Source of the DNA: Endothia cerciana
Taxonomy: Eukaryota > Ascomycota > Sordariomycetes > Diaporthales > Cryphonectriaceae
Direction of reading: 5' to 3'
Assembly: GCA_026119935.1 (NCBI GenBank)
Contig: JALRMH010000050.1
Coordinates: 215,174 to 279,173, forward strand
DNA: 64,000 nt
Below, in pieces: positions 1-11,957 of the stretch. The notes below the pieces were generated by a model that saw only the letters and a program-made list of their open reading frames with translations, did no database searches and was not told where the DNA came from. Numbering within the stretch: the stretch's first letter is position 1; each line of letters opens with the position of its first letter. Made by a program: the position numbers and the translations under genes.

Positions 1-3000
1 CTAACCCTGATACCTCCTGCAGAAGGTGAGCTAGGGGCCTCCATGCACTCCAGGAATGGAGAACCGAAAAGGGGGGGACGGTGGCCTCCCGCGAGTGGAT
101 GCTGGAGGAGCCAGTCCCATGTCACAGTGCATACGTTATGCACCATCACTGTCCGGCCAAGACCGCGGCAGAAGTGTTCGTCGTGCAGTCTTGCACTTGC
201 ACTTGCTATGTAGTAAGACTTGTGCACAGAGGCTCTCAACGACCACCGCTGCTGACTTGCCTTTGCGCCGTCATCTTGTCTCACGATTCACAGCACCAGT
301 CTCAATCTTGTCAACGGTGGGAATCATCGCGAACCTGGACTATCAGAAGGGGACGTCAGACATGTGAGGTCAGCATGAGCAGGTTCCGCGGACGTTTCCT
401 TGTCCAATACCAGAGAGAGGATGACAGACGTTGGTCTATAGCGAATGGGCCTCGGAGGCCACCAACATCAGAACAGCTCTCCACGTATGACGACCTCAGC
501 TTCATCTACTGTGCGAGGTTGACTCCGTGACACTCGATCAGAGACATCCCGGGACCTAAAGATCGGGCAACCCAGTCGCTCATTGAATTACTCTTGTTAC
601 CCTCATTGCATTCCCAGCCGGTGTGAAGAATAGAACAGTCATCCTCGAGGAGTCCATAAGTCCAAGGGATGACCCAGTATGAAGACGGGGATGTGACGAA
701 GCCCGGGATCGATGGCGGAATGCTCGAGCATACAAACCTCTGCTCTGATTCAAATATTGGATCTTTAAAGTGCACCCCACGCAGCGTTCCGCGGGCATGA
801 GCACTGGCTGGCGACTAACTAACTATGCGTTCCTCTCTCCAGATGGGGCTCGGAGATAGAAAAATTGGGTTTTGGCGAGCGTTCGCGGCGATACTCGCCG
901 AGAGGTACGACTCCAGGAGACTTCAGAGATCTCGGCTCAACGCCGTCAGCACGCTGTGGCACAGTGTCAAGACACCTTTTGTCCTGTGGGTACCTCCCCA
1001 TGGTCCTTGCCTCACTGCTACCTAACCCTTAGTGGTGGAGCCCTGGGGCTTCAGACGAAAACCTACCAGGGGTCCCACGGCAGATCTCGCTCTTCGTCTG
1101 AACTTCTGACTGGGAGTCCTGCGCAACTCCCGCACCCTTTTCGACTCTCGCGAGCGGAATAGGTACGGAAGAGTGCCACGACTTCGGGAAAGAGGAAATA
1201 GCCCGCTGCAGCCGACTCAATCACGCATCAAATCGGCATATTTCAGCAGCTCACTGTCGTATGCCGCTCCGGCAGCCCATTGTCCAACGACAGCCCCTTC
1301 AATGTTCAAGATCCTCCCGACGAGAGTGGTACTATGGTAAGAAGAATTGGTCTGTCCGGGTCGCAGAGCTTCCAGAATGTCATGAGTCAAGATGTCAGTG
1401 GGACCTAGCATCCGTCCCTCCCTTCGGTAGCCTCTCGGAGTCGCCACGACGGTGGGTGGAATCGGGTTCTGGGTCGTTCAGGCCTTGTGGGGTTCTCCTA
1501 TTCAGCCCCTTGCGTTGACAGGGCAGGAAACGTTCGTCGATCACCAGTGTTACAAATGCCGACGTCGCGCGGCTTTTCGCGTGACCGAGGCTGTGGCCCG
1601 TCACTGATGCCTCATTCTGTTTGGTAACAACCAAATGAAGGCTTAGTGTGAGGGATCATACGGCTCCATAGAGACTTGATAGAATCAGAAGCCCTTCTCT
1701 ATGGGTTCTGATTCCGAAGAGACACCAGATGACAGAATGGCTGCACCTGGCGGATAGCACGCGTCGCATTCAAGCCTTCTGCTCTCCTCGTGCTGTGGGA
1801 TCCAACCCGCACCCGAGTTGCTTACCCTATGCGACTCTACCACCACGAATCAAGCAATCCATAGTAAAGGATCAACATCGCCATTGGTCACATTCGCCAT
1901 AATCTGCGTGTCCACACCACGCCGCCGCCGGCGCCGCCGGCGCCAGCGCCGGCAGAATCCGGTCTGATGTCTACCAGTCCACGATATCGTCGGACTGCAG
2001 CATAGCATCCCCTTGCCGGGTCGAGTTTTGGCGGGCAGGGCAAGTACCCTTTTGGGCCAGCCTTGTCTCACACAGGACAAAGCTCCGGTTTGACAACGAG
2101 ATAGTTCAGCGGGGCTTCAGCCTTGTCCTGGAGCAAGCATGACGCGATGTGGCGGTGCCTCTCAGAGTCCGGCGGTCAAGCGGCTCAAACTCTCCCCAAC
2201 ACAACCCCCGGTACACAACCAAGTCCGAACTTTGATAGCTTCCTTCCGTAAGCTTCGTCTCGGAACATATAGGAGAGTCAGATAAGGCCCCGCACACTCC
2301 ACCCGGAGTATGCCCACGACGGGGTCGTCTGTGAAGTGCAGGACCTGAAGGCTACGAAATGGGAAAAGTGTCGGCGTACTATAGTACAATGGTGGTCTCG
2401 ATCGGGTACGAGGACGTAAGCTTGTCCACTCCCTTCATGCCTGACCACTTGGCAGTCAAAGCAAGCAGAGTCGAATGTCGAAACTAAGCGTGCACGTATT
2501 GCACTTGTATCCTGCGGCCGTACCTCAGCATCGTAGCAGTGCCGTAACGTGTTCGGTACCGCAGAATGCAGGACGGGGCGAGGGACGGGGACGGATGCAA
2601 TGCAGCGATCAGACGCCACCCAGACTTTCGACGTCGAAGGTTCCTAGATGCCTCGGCCGGTCGCATCTACACCGGGCCCGTCTTCGTCGTTGCACATACA
2701 CCACCATCCGGTGCGCCATCGGTGTGTCGCTGACCTCCTCGGAAAGGGACCGAGCGCCATTCTCATGCCCGGATAGGGGACGACTGCAACACGACGGTTC
2801 GTTCCGCCGGCAACACAGGGCAGGCGAGTGCAGAGGCACGCCGCGGCCAGGACCCAGGACGACGTCTCCGCCGGGCCTCTGCTGGCCGATGACGCCAGGC
2901 TCGTCGGTGTCCTTTTGCTGTGCCAATCAAGGCAAGCTAATCGCAAATCACCCCGGTCTTTTGTGAAGTCTCTGGCAGCTCTAAAAGTGCGGCGCAACCT

Positions 3001-4178
3001 TGACTGGACTTGTTCGTCCGATCTCGACGGTGAACCAGCCGACTGGGCCCTGCCCACCACGTCAGTGTCGATCCCCCTGAGTCGTCCTTCCCTATCTGGC
3101 ATCGCCAGAGCAGAGGCCAGATGATGGCGCTTGCAGGGGCACGCAGCGGGGTCAAGGGATCCTCGCCGGCTCGCCCCCCAAGCTTCTCCTCCTTCGAGCT
3201 TATCGACAGGGCCAAGGAGGAGGAGCAGATACTCCTTCTTCTCCAGCGTCGCTTATTGCGCGCCTTACTATGACCCCCCTAGACTAGACGCCACCGGCCA
3301 GTAAGCCTATCGCATTCCTGTCTTTTAAGTACGGCACGTGTCGAACATATGAACAGCCCAACCACCATCGTCAATCCGCGTCCTTTGCCCTACCGGGGTC
3401 CCGGACTGGGGATCTCGGCGGACGAACGATCAGGAGTTTGTGTGGTGGACCTTGGGGGGGGGGGGGGGAATGGAAAAGTAACAGCCAAAAGCTTCCTTTA
3501 TTTAGGTGCTTGGCACCTCCGGCCACGCCAGCCTCACGGCCACACGTTTCGCGCGCGACTGCGGCCCCCGCTGAGGGGAGAGGGGGGTTGCTTGGGGGGG
3601 TTGGTTTTGTTTCATGGTGGGTAGCTGTCGTAGACACCTTGCCGCGTCAGAGGGGCAGGGCGGATGTAGGGTTTCCAGGACCGCAGCAGCGTACAGGGTG
3701 TTGTTACAAGTGAGTGCTTGTCGTCGTCGGCTGGGCACTCTCGGCTGAGACGGGCTCGCGCCGCCGAATCTACCAGACACCTTGCTGATTCCAGCAAACG
3801 GTTGCCGACGACGCGGGCGCCTCTGGAGGAGGAGGCTCGTGAATAGGTGAGTCCCGACTTGATGACTATGCTCGGCGGTCCCGCCAGACGAACGATCTAA
3901 GGTGAGAGTTTCTACTTGAGAAGGCCGAGAGGCATCGGCAAGATTGTATGTGGTCAACTCGTGTATTCACGCCCCAGAGAAGCAGATGCTGGCATCGAAG
4001 GCGCCAGGCCTGAACGCTAGAAGGTTATGCCGCGGTGGGGGGGGGCTTATCCCGGGGAGGATTATTCTATGGGTGTATAATCCACTGTCACAGGAATTGG
4101 CAACTCTCCTTCCTCCTGGCTGCTCTGTCACCTCAGGCCGGGCTACTTCAGCCCGGCCGGAAGTCGCCTTGGGATCGG
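1..4178. other. Gene-poor 4.2 kb region
   Basis: No ORF here shows a recognisable domain, a convincing spliced structure or consistent coding bias. The open frames between about 2.47 and 3.22 kb lie on both strands at once, as expected of GC-rich non-coding DNA. Visible low-complexity items are a CGC/CGG-rich imperfect repeat near 1920-1950 and G runs near 3456-3468, 3580-3600 and 4035-4045. A decayed transposon or an unrecognised non-conserved gene cannot be excluded by eye. Confidence 0.6.
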
Positions 4179-6983
4179 TTACCATCCGCCCTGCTCCTCC
4201 TGTCGCGGATGCGGACTCCCTGCGATCTCCCTAATGACTTCTCTCGTCCTCGCATTATCTTCAAAACTCAGGTTGATCAGATCCACCACCTCGCCCACGG
4301 TGAAGAACAGACTCAGCTCGCTGTCCATCCACAGGAACCGCACATCCCGCAGATTCGACTGCAGCACCTCGCTGAGGTACTTGAGCCGCATCCACGAGGG
4401 CGCGTACTGCATCGTCTGCGGCGCCCCGTGCTCTTCCTCGCGGCCCGCGGCGCGGCTCGGCACGAACAGGTCGTCGAGCTCGGTCACGCTCGCGATCAGC
4501 TTGGCGATGTTGTAGGCATCGTCCTGGCCGATGGAGGGCGCCTCCATCACATCCGAGATGATCTTGAGTGAGATCGTGTCCACGAGTGAGCCGACGGCTT
4601 GATACCAGGCTGATTTTGCCAGGATACTCTCCCACGTCGCGGCGAGGGACCGCACGCGGGCGGCGGCGGCGTCGACACAGCTGTCAATGTCGTCTTGCGT
4701 AAGGAGGCCTTGTTCACCTAGGTCCAACGATTAGCCAGGACCCCCGAGACCGAGGGCGGTGTCAAATTGCGAACCTCCTAGTAGATCCCTGAGGACGGTT
4801 TTTTGTATGTTCATCTCGTTGCTGTACGCCCGGGCCGCGAAGCTCTGGAGCATCCTGATGTCGTTCTCGAGGCGCAGTGATCTCTGTGCCTGCGTGCTCA
4901 GGTCATCGCGTGCCTTCCACGCTGCCGCAAGATCACCGAGCTTCTCTGCCAGATAAGTCGTGTCGTTATACAGGAACCTGAGATGTCAGCGATCGGAGCA
5001 AAGGGGGAAAGGTGACAAGGGCCAAGACTAACATGTTGCCTCCTATGTCGAGCGCGTAGTAATAGGGCCCAACGGCTCTGAACATCGCCAATGCCAGGCT
5101 GGGCAGGGCAAACAGGCCGGCGGCGGCTTTGGCGACGGGACTGCTCTCGTGTCTGTCTGTTGTCAGCTAGCGGAAGAGGATAAGGACTGAAGACCACATA
5201 CTCTGCTTGCGTCAACATCGCGCCATCCTCAAGTATGGCAAAGATAAGCTGTAGAACAGGTTCGGGCATAGAGGAGATGTTGTATGTCTCTTTGAGCGTC
5301 ATTTCTCTCTGCTTCTTGGCCGCCGCGGTCCACGAGGCTGGTTGTCTTGCCACAGGCGCGCTCTGGGGCTCTTCATGAGCATCGTCATCGCCCCATCCCC
5401 ATGCCGCATCGCCGCCATCATCGTCGTCGTCTGCTTCCTGTTTTGCTGCTTGAGATTCTGGTTCAGTGGCCCCCTGAGCATCGCCATCGTCAACCCAGGC
5501 TCCCCATGCATCTGCCCCGTCCTCGTCCAGGCCTTCTGCTGACTTTGGCTCCTCTTCTGTGGGTCCCTGGGGAACGATATCTTGCTGGTCGCCTTGGTCG
5601 TCCCACGCGGCTCCCCAGTCGTCATCTTCAGCAGCGGCTGCAGTGGCCGGCGCGGCTGCGAGTTCTTGGCCCTCAGCGCGTGAGACCATCTGTCTCTCGA
5701 CCCTCTCGACCTCCTTGGAAGAGCCAAGCCCCCCCGACAGCCGCGTCCGTACTGCGTCTAGCGCACTCTCTCTGCACTTTGCAAGCCAGACCTTCGGCGC
5801 ATCCTCAACCCATTCTTGTAGCTCATTGAAGCCAGACAACCGCAGCTCTGTGAGTCTTAGACAGAAGTGCTTCGCGGCTGCCATGATGCTCTCGAAGCGG
5901 TCCATCTCCTTCAGCGATGCCGGTACAGCCGGGTCCAGCCAGAGGGATATGATTCGGGTTGCGATCTCCGGCATCATCAAGGTGGACATGGAGTCGACCA
6001 GGTCTGATGGCAGCCGTTGCGCAAGGTACGAGAGGACTGTAAACATGTCGGAGAAGAGCGCATCAATCGACCGATCTGCCTGGCCCTCGACTCGCAGCAC
6101 ACCACCATCAGCAACGACGGCCGGCAGAGTAGTGCTGCTGGTGTCCATGCGAGGCCCCACGATAGCCTGGTCGACCTCATGCCACAGCTGCGCCATGCGC
6201 TGGTCGACCTCCTTGTAAGCCTTAAGTCCAGTAGCAGCATCAGACAGATTCATCGCCTCCCCCTCCTTCGTCTCCACAATCGAGGCGCTCCTCCCTTCCA
6301 CGTCGACATGTACCAGGGCCTTCCAGACGTGCTCGAAGACCTCGTGTACGGTGTTCTTCAGCTCAAAGGCCCTCAAGTCCAACAGCCGTACGACCCTCAC
6401 GCCTTTCCCAACCGGCAGAGCATCGAGAGCCTCCCATGCCCTCTCGAGCAGCCTCAGTGCGTCGAGTAGCCGCCGCTCGCGACACGCCTGGCCGGCCTGG
6501 TCGAGCAGCCCGCTGACATCCTTGATGGCGGCGAGCGCCTGGCGCACACGCGCGTTGTAGGCAAGCTCGGACCGCAGGAATGCGACCTTCTCCTCAGCCT
6601 CGACTATTGCCTCTCCGGAGGCGGCGGGCTCGGAAGCCTGGCGCAGGATGTCGTTCGCGGTCTGGCGCGAGCGGAGGATGTCGGACTGCAGGGAGGCAGC
6701 GTTGGATTGCCAGGTCGAGACATCGGGCGCGGTCTGTTCATTGATAGTATGGATCTCGGCCTGTTCGCGCCCCGTGTCAGCAAGAAGGCAGAGGAGGGCC
6801 GCGGGCGGCTGGTCAGAAACGAACCTCGAGGCGGGACTTGGCCTGTGAGAGTGCCTCGATAGCCTGGGGGAGCGCCTCAGAGCTTAGCTTCAGGGCCGAG
6901 GCATCCTCCTCCGGAAAGGTGCCGTTCGTGGTGAAGTTGACAAGGGCCTGGCCAAGGGCACCCGACGAGCCTTGCGCGCTCAT
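4179..6983 (-). CDS. Zw10/Dsl1-type vesicle-tethering and kinetochore protein
   Basis: Five-exon gene for a protein of about 859 aa. Exons, in minus-strand order, are 6983-6825, 6760-5202, 5152-5033, 4977-4775 and 4717-4179; introns are 49-64 nt and all phases agree. Zw10 proteins work in ER-Golgi tethering (Dsl1/NRZ complex, retrograde COPI vesicles) and, in animals, in the RZZ kinetochore complex. The N-terminal half is helical. The C-terminal exons carry family-like segments such as ETYNISSMPEPVLQLI, ALDIGGNMFLYNDTTYLAEK and TVLRDLLGGEQGLL. Between them is an acidic linker (about 5.38-5.65 kb) with three Trp clusters: DDDWGAAWDD, DAWGAWVDD and AAWGWGDDD. These recall the COPI-binding lasso of yeast Dsl1. 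The start ATG at 6983 gives MSAQGSSG, and the next possible Met lies far downstream. Fungal databases often call this protein centromere/kinetochore protein zw10; the ER-Golgi role is inferred. Confidence 0.85.
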
Positions 6984-8221
6984 GACGGACAGAGAATGTA
7001 TGTGTGTTGGGGGGGCAGAGAGGCTTGTCGCAGCACCGTGACGGCATTTGCGACAAGCTGTCAGGAAGTTAAGGCTCGCGGCCAGGGGGGTATCCTACCA
7101 CCTACCCCAGCCCCCAGACCAGCTCACGCCAGGGGTCCCACGGCGGGGCTGTTCACACGCTGAAGGTTGTCCCACAGTAGAGGTGGCAGGTCATATTACA
7201 TGGTACGTAGGGGTTATCTCGTGGTCGTTCAATGAGAGCCAGAGGTTTTCTGATTCACCCTCGCATGTGGGTTTGTTCCCGCTAACATCAACATGCTACC
7301 ACGCCCTGGAGAGTTACGGATGGCAAGCCAGATCAAGAGACATATACAATAGATAGAAGCAACGACAGGGAATTATCAATGATGGGACGCGGGAAATCAT
7401 GGGTCAGGGTCATGGTACTTGGACTTTGGACCTTGGTGCAGTAACCCTGACCCCCGATCGCGGGGTGAAGTGGAATTGATATGGAGTTGCCCCTCCATGA
7501 CTTCACACCCGTGTTTGACAAGCAGGGCCACTCACCAGGCGTTGTACAGTCTTGGGTCTTCGGCGCACTTCTGACAGCGCACCACTTTCAGGCCGCCCAC
7601 CACGTTTTCCTTTCAGTGCCCTGGTCCAGTTTTCTCTCCGTCTAGCAGTTTACGCCTGAGTTTTCACGTTGACAGATACTGGCCGGAATCGACGCTGGAG
7701 CTCTTGGTTGATGCAGTGTGCAGACCTCACTCAGCTCGGTATACCGTCCTAGGGAGCCACTTCCAGAGTAGTATACACCAGCTGGGCAGGGTACATACCA
7801 CTGAATCCTACAGCCGGTCGACCGTCCCTCGTCCTCGCTGGGGGCCTTTTCGCGATCTCCAAAACCCCCCCCAGAAAAACCGTCAGGCCTGCGATACGAC
7901 ACTGCTTGCTGCGAGGTATGTAAGCGTGTCTCTTCTACACCTCTCCAGATCATCGGGGCGCCCTCTCACGCTCACGATCACACCCTGTCGTGCACCCCGA
8001 CTTGCATGTCTTACCCAGTACCCTTATTCAATCGACTTCTTTCTCTTCCTCACTCCAGCTCCTCCACCCGCCTGGTGTGCATGAGCACAACATCTGGCCC
8101 TCCCACACTTGACAGCACACATCCGGAACCCATGTCACACGGTCCGAGGCGGTCTGGCCTACCGCCCGGTGCTCCTCGCCCTCTAAGCGGCTCTTGAGGA
8201 TAGCCGCCGGCTCATCTGACC
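6984..8221. other. Intergenic spacer between divergent zw10 and M16 genes
   Basis: This spacer of about 1.2 kb must hold the promoters of both flanking genes. No conserved ORF is seen. The stretch just upstream of 8222 is rich in C and T, as is common in fungal 5' leaders. Confidence 0.5.
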
Positions 8222-8635
8222 ATGGCCTCCCTCCGGGCTTTGCCTAGGGCTCTGCTCCTCGCCGCCCTGGGGGCCCTGCTTGCTTCTGTCGCCCTGTATC
8301 GCCAAGGCACAGACTCTTGGTATGGACTAAGCGTTGGGGCCATGAGCACGTCGAGCACATACCGAAGCCTATGCAATTTTTTTTTTTCCTTCTTCTTTTC
8401 TTCCAGCGCCTGTCGGTCATGTGCACCTCACAGATGCATTGCATATCGCCCTGCCCTTCTCGGCCCCATGCGCCCCCCCCCCCTCCAGCTCCCGCTACCC
8501 GGCGCTATCCTGCCCTGTCGACCTGGGACCGCCACTCAAAAGACCCTCGTCTCTTCTCTCTGTGTCTTTTCGTCCCGTGCTGATCATCTGACCAGGGACA
8601 TTCGGGGTTTTTGCGGGAATCTCACCACCTTCAGC

Positions 8636-11600
8636 ATGGCCCCTGCACAGAAGCCTCGGTTCCGCAAGATCCAGGAGTTCAAGACTGAGTATGCCCCGAC
8701 CACCATAACTCAGTATGAGTCCGCGCGGAGCGGCATGCAGGTCATCGTGGCCGATCGTGAGGGTCCAAAGGTCAACGGCTACTTCACCCTGGCAACCGAG
8801 ATCTTGGACGATTCCGGGGCACCTCACACACTGGAGCACCTGGTCTTCATGGGCTCAAGGAGCTATCAGTACAAGGGGCTTCTCGATAAGCTGGCGTCGA
8901 GGGCCTACTCGAGCACCAATGCCTGGACCGCTGTCGACCATACAGCCTACACCCTGGAGACTGCTGGGTGGGAAGGCTTCGCGCAGATACTGCCGGTGTA
9001 CCTCGAGCATGTCATCCTTCCCACCATCACCGACGAGGCCTGTACGACCGAGGTCCACCATATCGATGGGGAAGGCAACGATGCAGGCGTGGTGTACTCT
9101 GAGATGCAGGCCCTGCGCTTCAACATGGCTGAGCTTATGGACCTCAGAGCGCGACGGCTCCTCTACCCGGAGAACGTTGGCTTCCGATACGAGACCGGAG
9201 GTATGCCGGAGCAGCTCCGTGAGCTGACCTCTAGGCGGATCCGCGAGTTCCACAGGGAGATGTACCAGCCTCGGAATCTTGCCGTCATTATTGTGGGCGA
9301 GACAGACCATGAGAGCCTGCTGGATATCCTGGACAAGTTCGAGGAGAGCATTCAAGACAGCATACCCCCGCTTGACGCTCCTTTTAAGAGGTACGCCACC
9401 CCTTGGTCCCAACAACACTGCGGTTGATCGCATCCTCTGACGCGTCGTACCATAGGCCCTGGATCGACTCTCCGCAGCCGCAACCTCTCAAGGAAACCGT
9501 CGTCGTAACGGAAGAGTTCCCAGAGGAGGACGAGTCGACCGGAGATATCACCTCCGCCTTCTTCGGCCCCGACTGCAACGACCTCATCGCTGTGGCTGCT
9601 CTGAATGTTCTGCTGACTTACCTCTGTGGCTCGTCCGTCTCGGTCCTCGAGAACATCATGGTCGAGAAGGAGGAGCTCGCCAGCTCCGTGTCTTACTGGT
9701 GGGACGCGAGGCCCAGCTCGACCATCTGGTTCCAGCCCACAGGTGTCGCCGCCGAGAAACTGGAATTTGTTGAGAAGAGACTGCACGACCTGCTGAAGAG
9801 CGTGGCTTCGAGGCCTCTCGACATGTCCTACATGAAGGAGTGCATCAGTCGCGAACGGCGGCAGGTCAAGTTCTCGGCAGAGAGCTCGGAACAGTTCTAC
9901 TCGCAGAACATCATCTCGGACTACCTCTTTGGCAAGCGGGATGGTTCGACCCTCAGCAACCTCAGGACGGTACGAGAATACGATGTCCTGAACCAGTGGA
10001 CTGATGAACAGTGGCGCGGGTTCCTCAGTAAATGGCTGGTGGATGTTCATCACGTCTCCGTCCTGGGCAAACCTTCGATGGCTCTGGCAACCAAGCTGAA
10101 GGAGGCCGAAGAGGCGCGCGTCGCGAAGAGAAGAGAGGAGCTCGGGCCGGAAGGGCTGAAGAGGCTGGCAGAGAAGCTCGAGGCAGCCAAGGCCAAAAAC
10201 GAAGTCGAGATCCCCCCCTCCGTCATTGATCGATGGACGGTGCCTGGCACGGAATCTATACACTTTATCGAATCAAGTACGGCAAGATCTGGGAAGGCAA
10301 GGTCTGTGGGAGTTGGCAGTGATGTGGCCCAGGAAGTTGTCGACAAGGCCAAGCCAGGCCTGCCTCTGTTCGTCCAGTATGAACATGTGCCCAGCAGCTT
10401 CGTGAACGTCGCAGTTCACATCAGCACTTCGAAAGTGCCCGTCGAACTCAAGCCCCTCATGTCGATCTTCATTGATAATTTCTTTAATACCCCCATCAAG
10501 CGCGATGGGAAGCTGGTCGACTTCGAAGACGTGGTGATGGAGCTCGAGAAGGACACGATTAGCTATGCCGTCAATGGTGGGGGCAAGGTGTACGACCCCG
10601 AGAGCATCTTCATCAGCATCCAGCTGGAACCGGAGAAGTATACGGCGATTATCGAGTGGATCCGTGCCCTGATGTTTGATAGTGTCTTCGACGTGCGGAG
10701 GCTCAAGGCGAGCATCTCGAAGACCCTCGCCGACATCCCTGAGGCCAAGCGCGACGGCAGGTCTATGTCCCTCGAGGTTGACTGGGCCCTGCACATCGAG
10801 AAGTCGTGGCTGCCAATGGCTAGGCGGACGCTCGTGAAGGCGGTCTACCTCCGTCGGCTGAAGAAGCTGCTGCAGAAGGAGCCGGAGAGGATCGTCGAGA
10901 TGTTCGAGCAGCTGCGGAAGTGTCTCTTCACATTCGAGAACGTCCGCGTGCTGGTCACCAGCGATGTCGGCAAGCTGGGCGAGCCCGTCCAGCCCTGGGA
11001 CACCCTGACCAAGCTCCTCGGCAGCGAGAAAGACATGGCTCCCATCATTGAGACCCATACCGTGCTCAACTCCGAGGGCAAGTCACCGGGCAACATCGGC
11101 TCGGTGATCATCCCCATGACCAGCCTTGACAGCTCCTACAGCGTGAGCACCACCAAAGGCCTCGCATCCTACAAAGACCCAAGGGTCCCTGCCATGCTCG
11201 TGGCGATAGGCTACCTGGAGGCGGTTGAGGGGCCCCTTTGGAACGCCGTGCGAGGCAGCGGCCTCGCTTACGGCACGCACTTCAGCCGCGAGCTCGACTG
11301 GGGCATCCTGCAGTACCGCGTGTACCGGTCGCCTGACGCCAGCAAGGCGCTCGACATCTCGCGCGAGACGGTCGAGAAGATCGCTGCTGGCCATGTCCCG
11401 CTCGACAGGCACCTCGTGGAGGGTGCCGTCAGTGGCATCGTGTCTGGCTTCGCGGACGAGCAGTCCACGATGGCGGACGCAGCGCAGCAAAACTACATAC
11501 TCAGTGTGGTCAGGGGCCTGGGGCTGGACTGGACAAAGAAGATCATGGCACAGGTGCGGAACGTCACTGATGACGAGATACGGAACGTGATGCAGGACCT

Positions 11601-11843
11601 GATCATGCCGGTGTTCAAGCCTGGGAAGAGCAACGTGGTGGTCACTTGTGCACCCATCATGCAGGAGGTGGGTGTTCATCCCCTGTGCCGGCTTCTACCG
11701 AATTTTGAGACTGACATTTTCTATTGCAGAACATGGAGAAGGCCTTCAAGGCCATGGGGTATGCCGCACAGGTCAAGGCGCTCTCGGACTTCCACGAAGA
11801 CTATGGCCTGACTGGGGGGGAAGACGACGACAATAACGAAGGA

Positions 11844-11881
<38 letters not shown>

Positions 11882-11957
11882 AGGTGACTCCGAGGATGAC
11901 GATGACGACATGACGGATAGTGTCGATGGAGGATCAGACTCCGAGATGGAAGAGTAA
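8636..11957 (+). CDS. M16C (insulinase/pitrilysin-like) zinc metalloprotease, YOL098C/Sdd3-like
   Basis: Three exons, 8636-9390, 9456-11667 and 11730-11957, join in frame to about 1064 aa, close to yeast YOL098C. The inverted zinc-binding motif HTLEH sits at residues 64-68, with the likely third-ligand Glu in VVYSEMQ near residue 156. The junctions read FKR|PWIDSPQP and IMQE|NMEKAF. The duplicated M16 half-domains extend to about residue 1000. The C-terminus is an acidic tail of Glu/Asp repeats ending GGSDSEMEE. Family members are cytosolic or organellar peptidases of poorly defined substrate. The start MAPAQKPRFRK is chosen because the M16 core begins directly after it. The same frame is open upstream to an ATG at 8222, and a good intron (8320-8406) would give a hydrophobic N-terminal extension, so an alternative longer start is possible. 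Confidence 0.87.
11845..11945 (+). repeat. GAGGAC/GAN repeat coding the acidic tail of the M16 protease
   Basis: Tandem GAG-GAC hexamers followed by GAT/GAC-rich codons encode alternating Glu-Asp. The repeat is in frame inside the last exon and is probably length-variable between strains. Confidence 0.75.

Noticed and set aside
2475..3215. Overlapping ORFs of 90-163 codons on both strands
   Set aside because: They are open on several frames at once, Arg/Pro/Ser rich, without domains; typical of GC-rich non-coding DNA.
3502..3957. Minus-strand ORF of 151 codons
   Set aside because: No domain and no splice partner; crosses a G-run tract.
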